From: Hymenobacter swuensis DY53
GTDB taxonomy: Bacteria; Bacteroidota; Bacteroidia; Cytophagales; Hymenobacteraceae
Assembly: GCF_000576555.1 (NCBI RefSeq)
Contig: NZ_CP007145.1
Coordinates: 4,362,501-4,426,500, forward strand
Direction: 5' to 3'
Length of the DNA stretch: 64,000 nt
A model generated the notes under the pieces. The model made no database searches. It worked only from the letters and a program-made list of their open reading frames with translations, and was not told the origin of the DNA. The stretch's first letter is position 1. Every line of letters starts with the position of its first letter. This document shows, piece after piece, positions 47,163 through 55,432 of the stretch. The position numbers and the translations under genes were made by a program.

Positions 47163-49220
47163 ATGTTGCACACCTACCTTGCCGCTCCCTTTGCCTCTCC
47201 CACCCGCCAGCAGCAGTTTGAAGCTGTTGCGACGGCCCTCGCCGCCGAACCCGGCACTCCGTTCACGCTGCTGCTTGGCAACCTGAGCCTAGCCAGCGCA
47301 CCCGCTATTGATGCGGTACTGCTACGGCCGCGCAGCCTTACCATTGTGCAGTTGGTACCTGGCGGCGGCGTACTGCACATTCCGGACCTGCGGCAGGCGC
47401 CCTGGCATCTGGATGGGGCCGTACTGGAGCTACCTGATGAAGCGCTTAACCCGTTCGTGCGGTTTGAGCAGCAAAGAACCTTATTGGCGCGCTGGCTGGA
47501 AGAACAGCTGCCCCCGGAAGCAGCTAATCTACAGTTTATTACCGGGCTGGTATTGTTTGGAGCACCGGTGCAATTTGGGCCGGGGGTAGAGGCCCGCATG
47601 GCGGCCGTACCATCCGCCTCTACGTTTCACTTGTTGCCCGACCCGGCCCGCTTTACCCGCCGCCTGGCTCAGCTGGCTACTCCGGAAATTGACCTGACAC
47701 CCGAAGACCTGGAGCAGCTTCCTCAGCAGCTCGGCTTGTTGGCCGGGTCAGCTGCGCCCGCGTCTACCACCAGTTTCCCCACGGCCAATAACCTGCTGCG
47801 GCAAAAAGCCGGGCAGCTCTGGCGGTGGTTGGGGGCAGAGGATATGGCGGACCTTGATCGGACTTCAACAGGCTATGAAATTGATCTGGACGCCCGCAAC
47901 CGGGAAAAGGAGGAGCTGGAAAACCTGCGGGCTCAGCTACAGCAGGATATGCAACAGCAGCTCCGGGCCCTCGAAGACCGGGAAAATGAGCGGGAGCAGC
48001 GCATTGCCCAGCTGCAGCAGCAGCTTACGGTAGCGCCGGTAGCGCCGGAGGCCCCCGACCTGCAAGCGCAGCTAGCTGCTGAAAAGCGCGAAAAGCAGGT
48101 GCTGGAAGCCTCGGTCCAGACGTACCGTACGGACCTGGAGACGCGAAATCAGGAGTTGGGAGCCAAAATTCAGCAACTCGAAAACCTGATTGAGCGGCTG
48201 GCTAACTCCCCGGTTACCCCAAGCCCACCGACTACTGCGGCAGCTTCCTCCCCGCCGCCAGCTGCGCCGCTTCCACCAACCGGTTTGCCGGTTGCTACCC
48301 CTACCACGTTCCCGGCTCCTGACGAAGTGCCCGCTTCTGCGCCCCCGGTTGCTGCCCATCAAGCACTACCTTCTTCCGCCAACGAGCCTGTTCAACGGGC
48401 CCAGTTCGGGCGGCCGGCCAGTGCCCGGCAGTCCCTGGGCGGAGCCTGGGCGCGGTGGTGGCCCGTGGCGCAACGGTGGCTGGCGCAGCAACAAGCCCGG
48501 CTTCAGCGGAGCCCGCAGCTAAGAAGACTACCCGCTCTGCCCAAATGGGCCGGATACGCGGCGGGCGGCACGGCCGCGTTGGTACTGGCGGTGGGCGTCA
48601 CGCGCTGCAACAAACAGGATACTCCCACCACATTTGAGCAACAGGGCCGGGTTGGGCTACTGGCGGCCAACGGTGATACGCTGGTGCCCGCCCGCTATAC
48701 CAGCATCGGGGAGTTTCGGGAAGGCCGCAGCGTGGTGGAGCAGGATGGCGTATTCGGATTTGTGCAGATTGATGGTCAGGAAGTAGTCAAGCCCGCCTAC
48801 GATGCGCTGTATCCGTACGCCGACGGCTACGCCCGGGCCCGCGTGGGTGGTCTCTATACCTTTCTCACGGAGCAGGGAGAGGAGTTCAGCACATACTATT
48901 TCGCGGCCCGCAACTTCACGGAAGGCTGGGCTGCCGTGCTCGATTATCAGGGCTGGCATTACATCAGCGGGCCGGAAGAACCTGCTGCACCAGTAATTTT
49001 CCAGGAGGCTTACTCGTTTGAGCAGGAAGTAGCGCGGGTAAAAACCGGCGGCAAATTCACCTTCATCAGCCCCGATTACTTAGCTGATACCACAGCAGGC
49101 GTGGCCCCGTTCGGGCGCTACACCAGCGCCACCGACTTTGATGCGCAGGGTCGGGCCCGGGTAGTGCAGAACGGCCGCACGTTTTTTATTGACCGGAACG
49201 GGGCTGAAATCAAGGAGTAA
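47163..49220 (+). CDS. NERD-like, coiled-coil, membrane-anchored WG-repeat protein
   Basis: The ATG at 47163 (MLHTYLAAPFASPTRQQQFE) gives 685 residues. Residues 1-180 resemble a NERD (nuclease-related) domain: AIDAVLLRPRSLTIVQLVPGG, then an aspartate/glutamate-bearing strand, although the usual catalytic residues are not clear. Residues 240-355 are a long coiled coil rich in Glu, Gln and Arg (NREKEELENLRAQLQQDMQQ). A proline linker leads to a single membrane helix (WAGYAAGGTAALVLAVGV, about 461-478). After it the remaining 200 residues hold three or four WG repeats (FVQIDGQEVVKPAYDALY, FAARNFTEGWAAV). WG repeats are probably periplasmic. Role unknown. Confidence 0.78.
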   Translation: MLHTYLAAPFASPTRQQQFEAVATALAAEPGTPFTLLLGNLSLASAPAIDAVLLRPRSLTIVQLVPGGGVLHIPDLRQAPWHLDGAVLELPDEALNPFVRFEQQRTLLARWLEEQLPPEAANLQFITGLVLFGAPVQFGPGVEARMAAVPSASTFHLLPDPARFTRRLAQLATPEIDLTPEDLEQLPQQLGLLAGSAAPASTTSFPTANNLLRQKAGQLWRWLGAEDMADLDRTSTGYEIDLDARNREKEELENLRAQLQQDMQQQLRALEDRENEREQRIAQLQQQLTVAPVAPEAPDLQAQLAAEKREKQVLEASVQTYRTDLETRNQELGAKIQQLENLIERLANSPVTPSPPTTAAASSPPPAAPLPPTGLPVATPTTFPAPDEVPASAPPVAAHQALPSSANEPVQRAQFGRPASARQSLGGAWARWWPVAQRWLAQQQARLQRSPQLRRLPALPKWAGYAAGGTAALVLAVGVTRCNKQDTPTTFEQQGRVGLLAANGDTLVPARYTSIGEFREGRSVVEQDGVFGFVQIDGQEVVKPAYDALYPYADGYARARVGGLYTFLTEQGEEFSTYYFAARNFTEGWAAVLDYQGWHYISGPEEPAAPVIFQEAYSFEQEVARVKTGGKFTFISPDYLADTTAGVAPFGRYTSATDFDAQGRARVVQNGRTFFIDRNGAEIKE

Positions 49221-49237
49221 GCGGCCAACTCCCGGGG

Positions 49238-49660
49238 CTAGTCGTCGTGCTTTTTGCCTTTGTGCTTGAACTTGCCTTTGCCCCGGCCACGCAGCCACCC
49301 CTGCCACCCCCGAGGCACCGCCGCTTGATAGCGCGCAGCAGCCGGTACTGGTGCTACCGCGCTGGCCAGTTGCAAATGCCCATCGGGGCGGCGGCTGATA
49401 GTGGTTTCCTCGCCGAGCAGCGTGCAACCTTGGCCGTCGCGCAGCTCGATGCGGCGGCCGTCGCGCTGCACCACAAATCCGTCGCGGGTGATGAGGCGAC
49501 CGTTGGGCAGGTGAACATCATGCGGCATAGGTCGGATTTCACCGTTGCGCACCACGTACATCGTACCGTCGCGCCGCTGAAACCCATCGTTGGCCTGCGC
49601 CTGAGTTCGGTAGCCAAGGGCAAGCAAGAAAATAAACAGCAGGCTGGTAAATACGCGCAT
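49238..49660 (-). CDS. secreted DUF6799-like protein
   Basis: The ATG at 49660 opens a signal peptide (MRVFTSLLFIFLLALGYRTQ, ending AQA). The mature 120 residues hold two copies of a strand-turn unit, GTMYVVRNGEIRPMPHDVHL and GFVVQRDGRRIELRDGQGC, characteristic of DUF6799 proteins of Hymenobacter-type bacteria (assignment from memory). The tail is basic (GRGKGKFKHKGKKHDD). Function unknown; it is alone on its strand and converges on the coiled-coil/WG gene. Confidence 0.75.
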   Translation of the reverse strand: MRVFTSLLFIFLLALGYRTQAQANDGFQRRDGTMYVVRNGEIRPMPHDVHLPNGRLITRDGFVVQRDGRRIELRDGQGCTLLGEETTISRRPDGHLQLASAVAPVPAAARYQAAVPRGWQGWLRGRGKGKFKHKGKKHDD

Positions 49661-49851
49661 CGGAAGAAAACTAACCGGTTGTAAGGCGAGGGAAGCAAAT
49701 GCCATACGGGAAGTAGCCGGTGAAGTTCAGCAACAAAACCGGGTCGAAATTCTGTAATCAATGGCGGGTTACCTTCCTGTGGCACGGCCTATTAAGCACT
49801 GACCGGCCGGTTAGCGTCGGCTTTCATTTCACCTTTGCCTTCCCAATTTCC

Positions 49852-50199
49852 ATGAAAACCATCTTCAAATCCCTGTTCATTGCTGCCGCCGTTGCTTTCT
49901 CCGCTACTTCCTGCACCCAGGAGGGCAAAGAAAACGCCGACGCCGCTGCTGCCAATACCGAAGCTGCCGCCGAAAACGCCGGTGATGCTGCCGCTGCCGA
50001 AGCCACCAACGCCGCCAATGCTACCGAAGCCGCCGCTGAAAACGCTGGCCAGGCCATCGAAAACACGGCTGAAAATGCTGCCGCCAAAACCGAAGTTGCT
50101 GCCGACAAAGCTGCTGCCGAAACCAAAGAAGCTGCTGCCAACGCCGCCGCCGCTACCGAAAAAGCTGCCGGCGACGCCAAAGCTGAACTGAAGAACTAA
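49852..50199 (+). CDS. small Ala/Glu-rich lipoprotein
   Basis: The ATG at 49852 opens a lipoprotein signal (MKTIFKSLFIAAAVAFSATS, with the lipobox Cys after it). The mature 93 residues are almost all Ala, Glu, Lys, Asn, Asp and Thr in repeats like AAENAGDAAAAEATNAA and AADKAAAETKEAAANAA, an amphipathic helix reminiscent of LEA or apolipoprotein-type proteins. The frame on the opposite strand is also open because of codon use, but this strand has the signal peptide. The usual guess is desiccation or membrane protection, unproven here. A hairpin follows 35 bases after the stop. Confidence 0.8.
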   Translation: MKTIFKSLFIAAAVAFSATSCTQEGKENADAAAANTEAAAENAGDAAAAEATNAANATEAAAENAGQAIENTAENAAAKTEVAADKAAAETKEAAANAAAATEKAAGDAKAELKN

Positions 50200-50234
50200 G
50201 CCGTTGCCGGTTATAAGCCGGTACGCTGTTCCTG

Positions 50235-50267
50235 AAAAGCCTGAACCAGTTGCTGGTTCGGGCTTTT
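50235..50267. terminator. bidirectional intrinsic terminator
   Basis: AAAAGCCTGAACCA pairs with TGGTTCGGGCTTTT with one G-T wobble across five bases and ends in TTTTT; convergent genes flank it. Confidence 0.85.
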
Positions 50268-50268
50268 T

Positions 50269-51825
50269 CTATGCCGATACTTTTACCGGAATTTTCGCCG
50301 ACTCCGGTTCCGAAACGCCCGCTAACTCCAGCAATACGCTGTAGTAAGGCCGGCCCTGCACGCGGGCATACAGCCAGCTGTAGAAGCTCAGCGCCTGCAA
50401 GTCTTCCTGTTCCAGCGGCACAAACGAGGGCAACGTAGTGGACCGTGCCGCAAAACCAGCCGATTTCACCACCAGCGGGTCCTCAATAATATCGCGCACT
50501 AGTTGCAGGTAGCCCAGTACCGCCGCATAGCCGCCGCCGTCGTTGCCGAAGCGTTCCTTGATCAGGCGCTCAATAGCCCGCAGGCGGTTCTGGGCCAGGT
50601 CATGGTTACCTAGTTCCAGCTGAATCAGCATTTCGCCCATGTTGCGGTTCAGTACCCATTCCACGCCCATTTCCTGCTCGCACCAATGATCTGTGCGGCC
50701 AATGGCCAACAGGGCTTGATTAGCTTTCTGAAACTGGCCTTCGGCGAAGTAATGAAAGCCCAGCCCCAGGCGGGCCGTGAGCTGCTCCCGAGGCGGTAGC
50801 ACGGTTTTCAGCACTTCTTCCAACAGCCGGATACTATCGGCGTTGCGCCGCAGGAAGGCGTAATTGGCGGCCAGCAAAAATGTATAGCGGCCCCGAAACG
50901 CTGTGCCGCGCAGACGCGGCCCCTCCTCCAGCAGCACCCGCAGCCGCTCCAGATACTCCACCGACTCGGTGAACCGGCGGGTGCGGTACAGGGCGTGGGC
51001 AATCATGTACAGTAAGCCCAGTTGCGCCTCACGGTGGGCCGGCTGAAAACCATGGCGCTTTTCCATCAGGTGGTAGCAGCGCATTACGAAGGGCGCAAAC
51101 GTGAGGTAGTCGCGCCGCACCAGCATGGCGGCCCGGGCCAGCGACATGAGCCGGTAAAGCAACGCCGGCCGGCGCGCAAACGCCTCCTGCAAATCGTACT
51201 CCCGCAACACTTCCTGCAAAATCCCATCAAACGACTCGCCGGCCCGGCCCTTTACGCGGGCCTCGCGCAGGCGCTGCCGGATGAGGCTGTCGGCAATATT
51301 AGCGCGCTCTTCTTCGTCGGCAGCTTTTTTGTTGAGGTGGCGGCGCCGGATAATGTCCAGCAGGTCGTCGGCGTGCTGACTGCCGGCACGTGCAATCTGG
51401 AGGTTATACACTGTGTTGAGCAACTCGTACTGCTCATTCTGCTGGGCCAGCTTTTCGGCTTTGCGCAGCATGTTCCAGGCCAGCCGGCCCACGCCTACCT
51501 CAAACAGGTACTGGGCCAGCGTGAGCAACCCGCGCACCGAAGAAGCCGCCGTGGGATCCTGCTGGCGTTGGCGCAGCAGCAGAAAATCGGTGAGGTGGCG
51601 CATAAGCCGCTTGCGCAGGGCGTAATAGGCCACGGCATTGGGCTCCTCGGGGTAGAGGCGGGCCAGCAGCTCATCGGTAGCGTACTCCTTCTGGTGCAGC
51701 AGCAGGTCGCAGAGGCGTACATCCATGCGGCCCTTCTGCTTGCGCCGCTGCCGCTGAATAAACTGCCGGAATTCCTTGCGGTCATCCGGGGAAAACGTGC
51801 TGAGCGTGGTACGCAAATCATCCAT
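50269..51825 (-). CDS. helical-repeat protein of unknown function
   Basis: The ATG at 51825 (MDDLRTTLSTFSPDDRKEF) gives 518 residues, mostly alpha helix, with pairs of hydrophobic helices (LLTLAQYLFEVGVGRLAWNM, RPALLYRLMSLARAAMLVRR, LLYMIAHALYRTRRFTESV, RYTFLLAANYAFLRRNAD). This resembles TPR-like or other solenoid proteins, with a basic segment near residue 25 (QRQRRKQKGRMDVRL). No signal peptide or membrane helix is seen. It is likely a cytoplasmic scaffold; no function can be assigned. Similar proteins occur in related genomes, from memory. Confidence 0.7.
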   Translation of the reverse strand: MDDLRTTLSTFSPDDRKEFRQFIQRQRRKQKGRMDVRLCDLLLHQKEYATDELLARLYPEEPNAVAYYALRKRLMRHLTDFLLLRQRQQDPTAASSVRGLLTLAQYLFEVGVGRLAWNMLRKAEKLAQQNEQYELLNTVYNLQIARAGSQHADDLLDIIRRRHLNKKAADEEERANIADSLIRQRLREARVKGRAGESFDGILQEVLREYDLQEAFARRPALLYRLMSLARAAMLVRRDYLTFAPFVMRCYHLMEKRHGFQPAHREAQLGLLYMIAHALYRTRRFTESVEYLERLRVLLEEGPRLRGTAFRGRYTFLLAANYAFLRRNADSIRLLEEVLKTVLPPREQLTARLGLGFHYFAEGQFQKANQALLAIGRTDHWCEQEMGVEWVLNRNMGEMLIQLELGNHDLAQNRLRAIERLIKERFGNDGGGYAAVLGYLQLVRDIIEDPLVVKSAGFAARSTTLPSFVPLEQEDLQALSFYSWLYARVQGRPYYSVLLELAGVSEPESAKIPVKVSA

Positions 51826-52028
51826 ACCGGTAATATAGAGGCACGGTTTGCAGAACCCAAACACCGGGTCTGACAAGCCTGATCAATTAAATATAAATAA
51901 CTATCTAACAGATATTTACCTTCAAAAAACCATAAGCAATTAGTCTGAGTAGCGTAAGAGTTGGTTAGGGTTCAACCAATGAACAGGCAACATTCGGGGC
52001 ATACTCCTCACCCCTGTTTCTGTTCATT

Positions 52029-52787
52029 ATGTCACGTCTGTTTTTACTCCTGATAGTATTGCTGCTGAGCGTTGGGGCACACGCGCAGGATTTGCTCACC
52101 AAAACCAGCGGCGAAGAGCTGCAGGTGAAGGTGCTCGAAATTACGCCCACCGATGTACGCTATAAGCGCACCGATAACCCCGACGGCCCGATGATTACCA
52201 TCCGCCGGTATGATGTGTTCATGATTCGTTACGCCAATGGGACCAAAGAACTGCTGGGAGCCAGCATGTTGTCGGCGCGGCCGGCAGCGGCTTCCACGGC
52301 AGCACCGGCGACCGTGCCGGCCACAGGCAGCCTGGTGCCGGGCGACGAGCCCCCGGCTTATGAGGACATTCACCTGAACGGCCCCCGCCTGGGCATTACA
52401 GTACTGGCGGGCGGCGTAGCCACCAAAGCTGACCGGGAACTGGGCGTTAATCCCTTCCTGACGCAATTTGGCTGGCAGTTTGAAACCCGCATTTTCCGGA
52501 TGCCCAACGGCACCTCCGGGCTGCTGGAAATCGTGCCGCTCATCGGGGGCCTGGAGCAAGGTAAGTTCCTGCCCAGCCTGAACGCGCTGATTGGTATCCG
52601 GGGGCCGAAGGGACTGGAGTTTGGGCTAGGGCCGAACGTGTCGCCGGCCGGGGCGCACATTGCGCTGGCCGTGGGTACTGCCTTCCGCAGTAACGGCATT
52701 AATTTCCCAGTCAATTTTGCGGTAGTACCCGGCAACGGCGGGGCCCGGTTCAGTCTGCTGTTCGGCTTCAACTCCCGCACCCGGTAA
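52029..52787 (+). CDS. secreted protein of unknown function, N-terminal module shared with its neighbour
   Basis: The product (252 residues) has a signal peptide (MSRLFLLLIVLLLSVGAHAQ). Residues 22-75 form a small beta module, TSGEELQVKVLEITPTDVRYKRTDN... FMIRYANGTKELLG, that is clearly homologous to residues 20-75 of the next gene's product. The C-terminal 130 residues are beta-strand rich with GGLEQGKFLPSLNALIGIRG, as in small outer-membrane beta-barrels. The gene lies 26 bases before the second copy, in the same direction, so the pair should be one transcript. Confidence 0.75.
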   Translation: MSRLFLLLIVLLLSVGAHAQDLLTKTSGEELQVKVLEITPTDVRYKRTDNPDGPMITIRRYDVFMIRYANGTKELLGASMLSARPAAASTAAPATVPATGSLVPGDEPPAYEDIHLNGPRLGITVLAGGVATKADRELGVNPFLTQFGWQFETRIFRMPNGTSGLLEIVPLIGGLEQGKFLPSLNALIGIRGPKGLEFGLGPNVSPAGAHIALAVGTAFRSNGINFPVNFAVVPGNGGARFSLLFGFNSRTR

Positions 52788-52813
52788 TTTCCCTGTCTTT
52801 CTTTCTTTGCTTT

Positions 52814-53425
52814 ATGCGCTTTTTTCTACTGCTCTTCGGGGTTCTGCTCCTGACCCTGCGCGCCGCTGCTCAGGATGTAATTCTACAAATCAACGGCGAG
52901 GAGCGGACCGGCAAAGTACTGGCCATCACGCCCGAACTGGTCACGTACGTAACCCCCACGGCCGATACGCTCCGCCTGGCCGCCATCCAGGTGTTTCTGA
53001 TTCGGTATGCCAATGGCACCAAGGAAGTATTGAACCATCCGGCAGCTACTCCGACAGCTGCTCCAGTACCCGGCCTGACCAAAGAGGCTGCCTACGCCCA
53101 GGGCCGGCGCGATGCCCGCACGCATTTCAGAGCACCGGGAGCTTTCTGGGGCACGTACGCCGCTACGGTGGGCACCATTGGCTACCTGGGAGTCGGGGGT
53201 GTGGCTACCGGTGTGGCCGTCTCTATGTCGGAACCCAAACCCAAAAACTTCATTGTGCCCGAGTCGAGCCTGCTGCAAAACCCCGATTACGTGGCGGGTT
53301 ACCGGCGGCAAGCGCAAAAGAAGAAACTCGGCAATGCGGCCGGCGGCTTCGGGGCCGGTGTGGTTACCGTGGGAGCATTAGTAGTAGTATTATTCTTCAT
53401 CACAGGCGGCTTTCATCACATATAG
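52814..53425 (+). CDS. secreted or membrane protein sharing the N-terminal module of the previous gene
   Basis: A signal peptide ends at RAAAQ. Residues 21-75 (INGEERTGKVLAITPELVTY... FLIRYANGTKEVLN) repeat the module of the upstream gene. They are followed by a helix with RRDARTHFRAPGAFW, a hydrophobic stretch (TVGTIGYLGVGGVATGVAVS), a charged segment, and a C-terminal hydrophobic helix (GVVTVGALVVVLFFITGG). The module ends on the shared ANGTKE(L/V)L(G/N) block. Function unknown; duplicated module with a swapped C-terminus. Confidence 0.75.
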   Translation: MRFFLLLFGVLLLTLRAAAQDVILQINGEERTGKVLAITPELVTYVTPTADTLRLAAIQVFLIRYANGTKEVLNHPAATPTAAPVPGLTKEAAYAQGRRDARTHFRAPGAFWGTYAATVGTIGYLGVGGVATGVAVSMSEPKPKNFIVPESSLLQNPDYVAGYRRQAQKKKLGNAAGGFGAGVVTVGALVVVLFFITGGFHHI

Positions 53426-53500
53426 CTTTCACAAACCTTTGGCAACCTGCCCTAAGCTGCATCGTACAACAGGTACATTCTCATTCAAAACCCTACCCCC

Positions 53501-53719
53501 ATGGACGCTAATAACAACGGCATCGATGACGCAACCGAGTTGCGCGCACGCGGCAACTGGAACGAAATCAAAGGTCAGACTAAACAGAAGTGGAGCAACC
53601 TAACCGATGACGACCTGCATTACGAAGAAGGTAAGCAGGACGAGTGGTACGGCCGTCTGCAGCAGAAAACCGGCGAAACTATCGATGATATCAAGCACTG
53701 GTTTCAGCGCACTTTCTAA
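53501..53719 (+). CDS. CsbD-family stress protein
   Basis: This 72-residue hydrophilic protein matches the CsbD family: ELRARGNWNEIKGQTKQKWS, LTDDDLHYEEGKQDEWYGRL, QQKTGETIDDIKHWF. CsbD proteins are abundant, cytoplasmic, general stress proteins of unknown mechanism, induced by sigma-B in Bacillus. It is followed by its own strong terminator. A weak AACCTTTG box lies about 60 bases upstream. Confidence 0.93.
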   Translation: MDANNNGIDDATELRARGNWNEIKGQTKQKWSNLTDDDLHYEEGKQDEWYGRLQQKTGETIDDIKHWFQRTF

Positions 53720-53746
53720 GTCAAGGCACACAGTGCTTTTCTAACT

Positions 53747-53787
53747 AAAAAATAACCCGACACCTGCGTGGTGCCGGGTTATTTTTT
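53747..53787 (+). terminator. intrinsic terminator of csbD-like gene
   Basis: AAAAAATAACCCG with ACACC pairs with GGTGC and CGGGTTATTTTTT across a five-base loop. Confidence 0.9.
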
Positions 53788-53855
53788 GCCAGTACCCTAT
53801 ACAATTAATATTAATTATTCAATATTTTTTATAGCTTTAATGACTTCGGAGCAGT

Positions 53856-54428
53856 ATGGTCACAGCAGTAGAGGAGTTGCGTACCCTGGGAAACACGGCC
53901 CTGCTCAGATTGCCTAAAACGGCTTTCTTCTGTTCCCGTGATTACCCGGGCAGTATTGAGCGGATAGTGTACCTGTGGGCAATGGAGCAGCGGCAGCTAG
54001 GCTATTGCGTGCTGTCGGGTTTTCACTCGCGGCTGGAGCAGGCCATCTTCCGGTTTTTGCGGCGGGGTATGCAGCAGCCTATTGTGTATGCGTTGGGACG
54101 TGGTATTCAACCTTCTATGCCGCTGGACTATGAACGAGACTTGCAGCTGGGCCGGCTGCTGTTCCTCACGCCTTTTGAGCCGGACGTAACCACTGTTACA
54201 CAGGAAACGGCCAACATCCGCAACCTGCTCATCACCGATCTGGCCGACCGTTTCTTCGTGCCCTACATGCGCCCCGGCGGCAATGTGGAGCGGCTTCTGC
54301 ACAGCGAAGCGGCCAGAGGCAAACCGTTACTTACCCTCAACCTGCCCGGCAACCAGGCCCTGCTGCAACCAGGAGTCCGGGTTTATCGGCCGCCGGGCCT
54401 ACTGGGAGGCGGGCGCGTCAGCCTTTAA
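53856..54428 (+). CDS. DprA/Smf-like (SLOG-type) nucleotide-binding protein
   Basis: The 190-residue product resembles the Rossmann core of DprA/Smf: LPKTAFFCSRDYPGSIERIV, CVLSGFHSRLEQAIFRFLRR (an SG followed by a helix) and QPIVYALGRGIQP. The order is strand, phosphate loop, helix, as in SLOG proteins. DprA loads RecA on single-stranded DNA during transformation. The N-terminal SAM and C-terminal winged-helix domains are absent, and full-length dprA is elsewhere if present. The DUF1206 gene follows 80 bases downstream in the same direction. Confidence 0.68.
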   Translation: MVTAVEELRTLGNTALLRLPKTAFFCSRDYPGSIERIVYLWAMEQRQLGYCVLSGFHSRLEQAIFRFLRRGMQQPIVYALGRGIQPSMPLDYERDLQLGRLLFLTPFEPDVTTVTQETANIRNLLITDLADRFFVPYMRPGGNVERLLHSEAARGKPLLTLNLPGNQALLQPGVRVYRPPGLLGGGRVSL

Positions 54429-54508
54429 AGCGGAAGTTACGTATGGTACCTTACGTCTGGCACCGGGTGACCAATGGTCATTTCTTCCCGTCTTCTTTCC
54501 TCTCCTTT

Positions 54509-55339
54509 ATGTCAACTGTCGATACGCTACGGGCCGCAGTGCCTACTTCTCCCTCTTCCGGTATCCGGGCGCTGGCCCGCTTTGGCTTTGCGGCCAAAGG
54601 TGCCGTTTACCTGCTGATGGGCATCCTGGCTTTGCTGGCGGCTACCGGCCAGCAAGGTGGCCAGACTACCGATAAAAAACAGGCCGTTCTTACGCTGCAA
54701 AGCCTGCCCGGCGGGCCCATGCTGCTGGGCCTTATAGCCTTCGGGCTGCTCGGCTACATTGTGTGGCGCTTCACGCAGGCAGTAGTAGATACCGAAAGCA
54801 AAGGCTCCGATGCCAAAGGCTTGGGCCGCCGCATCGGGTACGCGGGCAGTGGCCTGCTGTACGCCAGCCTAGCCTGGTATGCCGCCAAGCTGGCCATGAA
54901 CGGCTCTGCTGACGCCGGTGGCAACACCCAGCAAACCCTCACGGCCCGCGTGCTGAACTGGCCGGGTGGCGAGTGGATCATCATTCTGGTAGGTGTAATC
55001 ATTATTGGAAGCGGCTTGTATCAGATCTATAACGCCTACTCCGGCTCCTTCCACAAGCATGTCAACAGCTCCGACATTCCGGCGGGCCAGCAGAATACCG
55101 TGTACCGCATCGGTCAGCTCGGTTACACAGCCCGGGGCGTGGTAATGGCCATTATCGGTTACTTCTTCGTGCAGGCTGGCCGCCAGCACCGCGCTGCCGC
55201 CGTGGGCAGCACCGACGAAGCGTTTGACTTGCTGGCGTCTATGGGTCCGGTCGTGCTGGGCATTGTGGCGCTGGGTTTGATGGCCTACGGCCTCTACATG
55301 CTGGTGCAAGCCAAGTACCCGGTACTCAAGCGTATCTAA
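54509..55339 (+). CDS. DUF1206 membrane protein
   Basis: The ATG at 54509 (MSTVDTLRAAVPTSPSSGIR) gives 276 residues with six membrane helices in three similar pairs. Each pair begins with a glycine-rich motif: LARFGFAAKGAVYLLMGILA, RRIGYAGSGLLYASLAWYAA and GQLGYTARGVVMAIIGYFFV. This three-fold repeat is the signature of DUF1206. The function is unknown. A strong terminator follows 25 bases after the stop. Confidence 0.9.
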   Translation: MSTVDTLRAAVPTSPSSGIRALARFGFAAKGAVYLLMGILALLAATGQQGGQTTDKKQAVLTLQSLPGGPMLLGLIAFGLLGYIVWRFTQAVVDTESKGSDAKGLGRRIGYAGSGLLYASLAWYAAKLAMNGSADAGGNTQQTLTARVLNWPGGEWIIILVGVIIIGSGLYQIYNAYSGSFHKHVNSSDIPAGQQNTVYRIGQLGYTARGVVMAIIGYFFVQAGRQHRAAAVGSTDEAFDLLASMGPVVLGIVALGLMAYGLYMLVQAKYPVLKRI

Positions 55340-55364
55340 GCCTTCCAACTAACTGGCAATTATT

Positions 55365-55409
55365 AAAAAGCGGGTCCGTCTGAGTTTCACTCAGGCGGAC
55401 CCGCTTTTT
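55365..55409. terminator. bidirectional intrinsic terminator
   Basis: A 21-bp stem starting AAAAAGCGGGTCCG, with one wobble pair and a loop of three bases, ends in TTTTT between convergent genes. Confidence 0.9.
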
Positions 55410-55432
55410 GGTGCAGCTTACAGCCGAAACTA

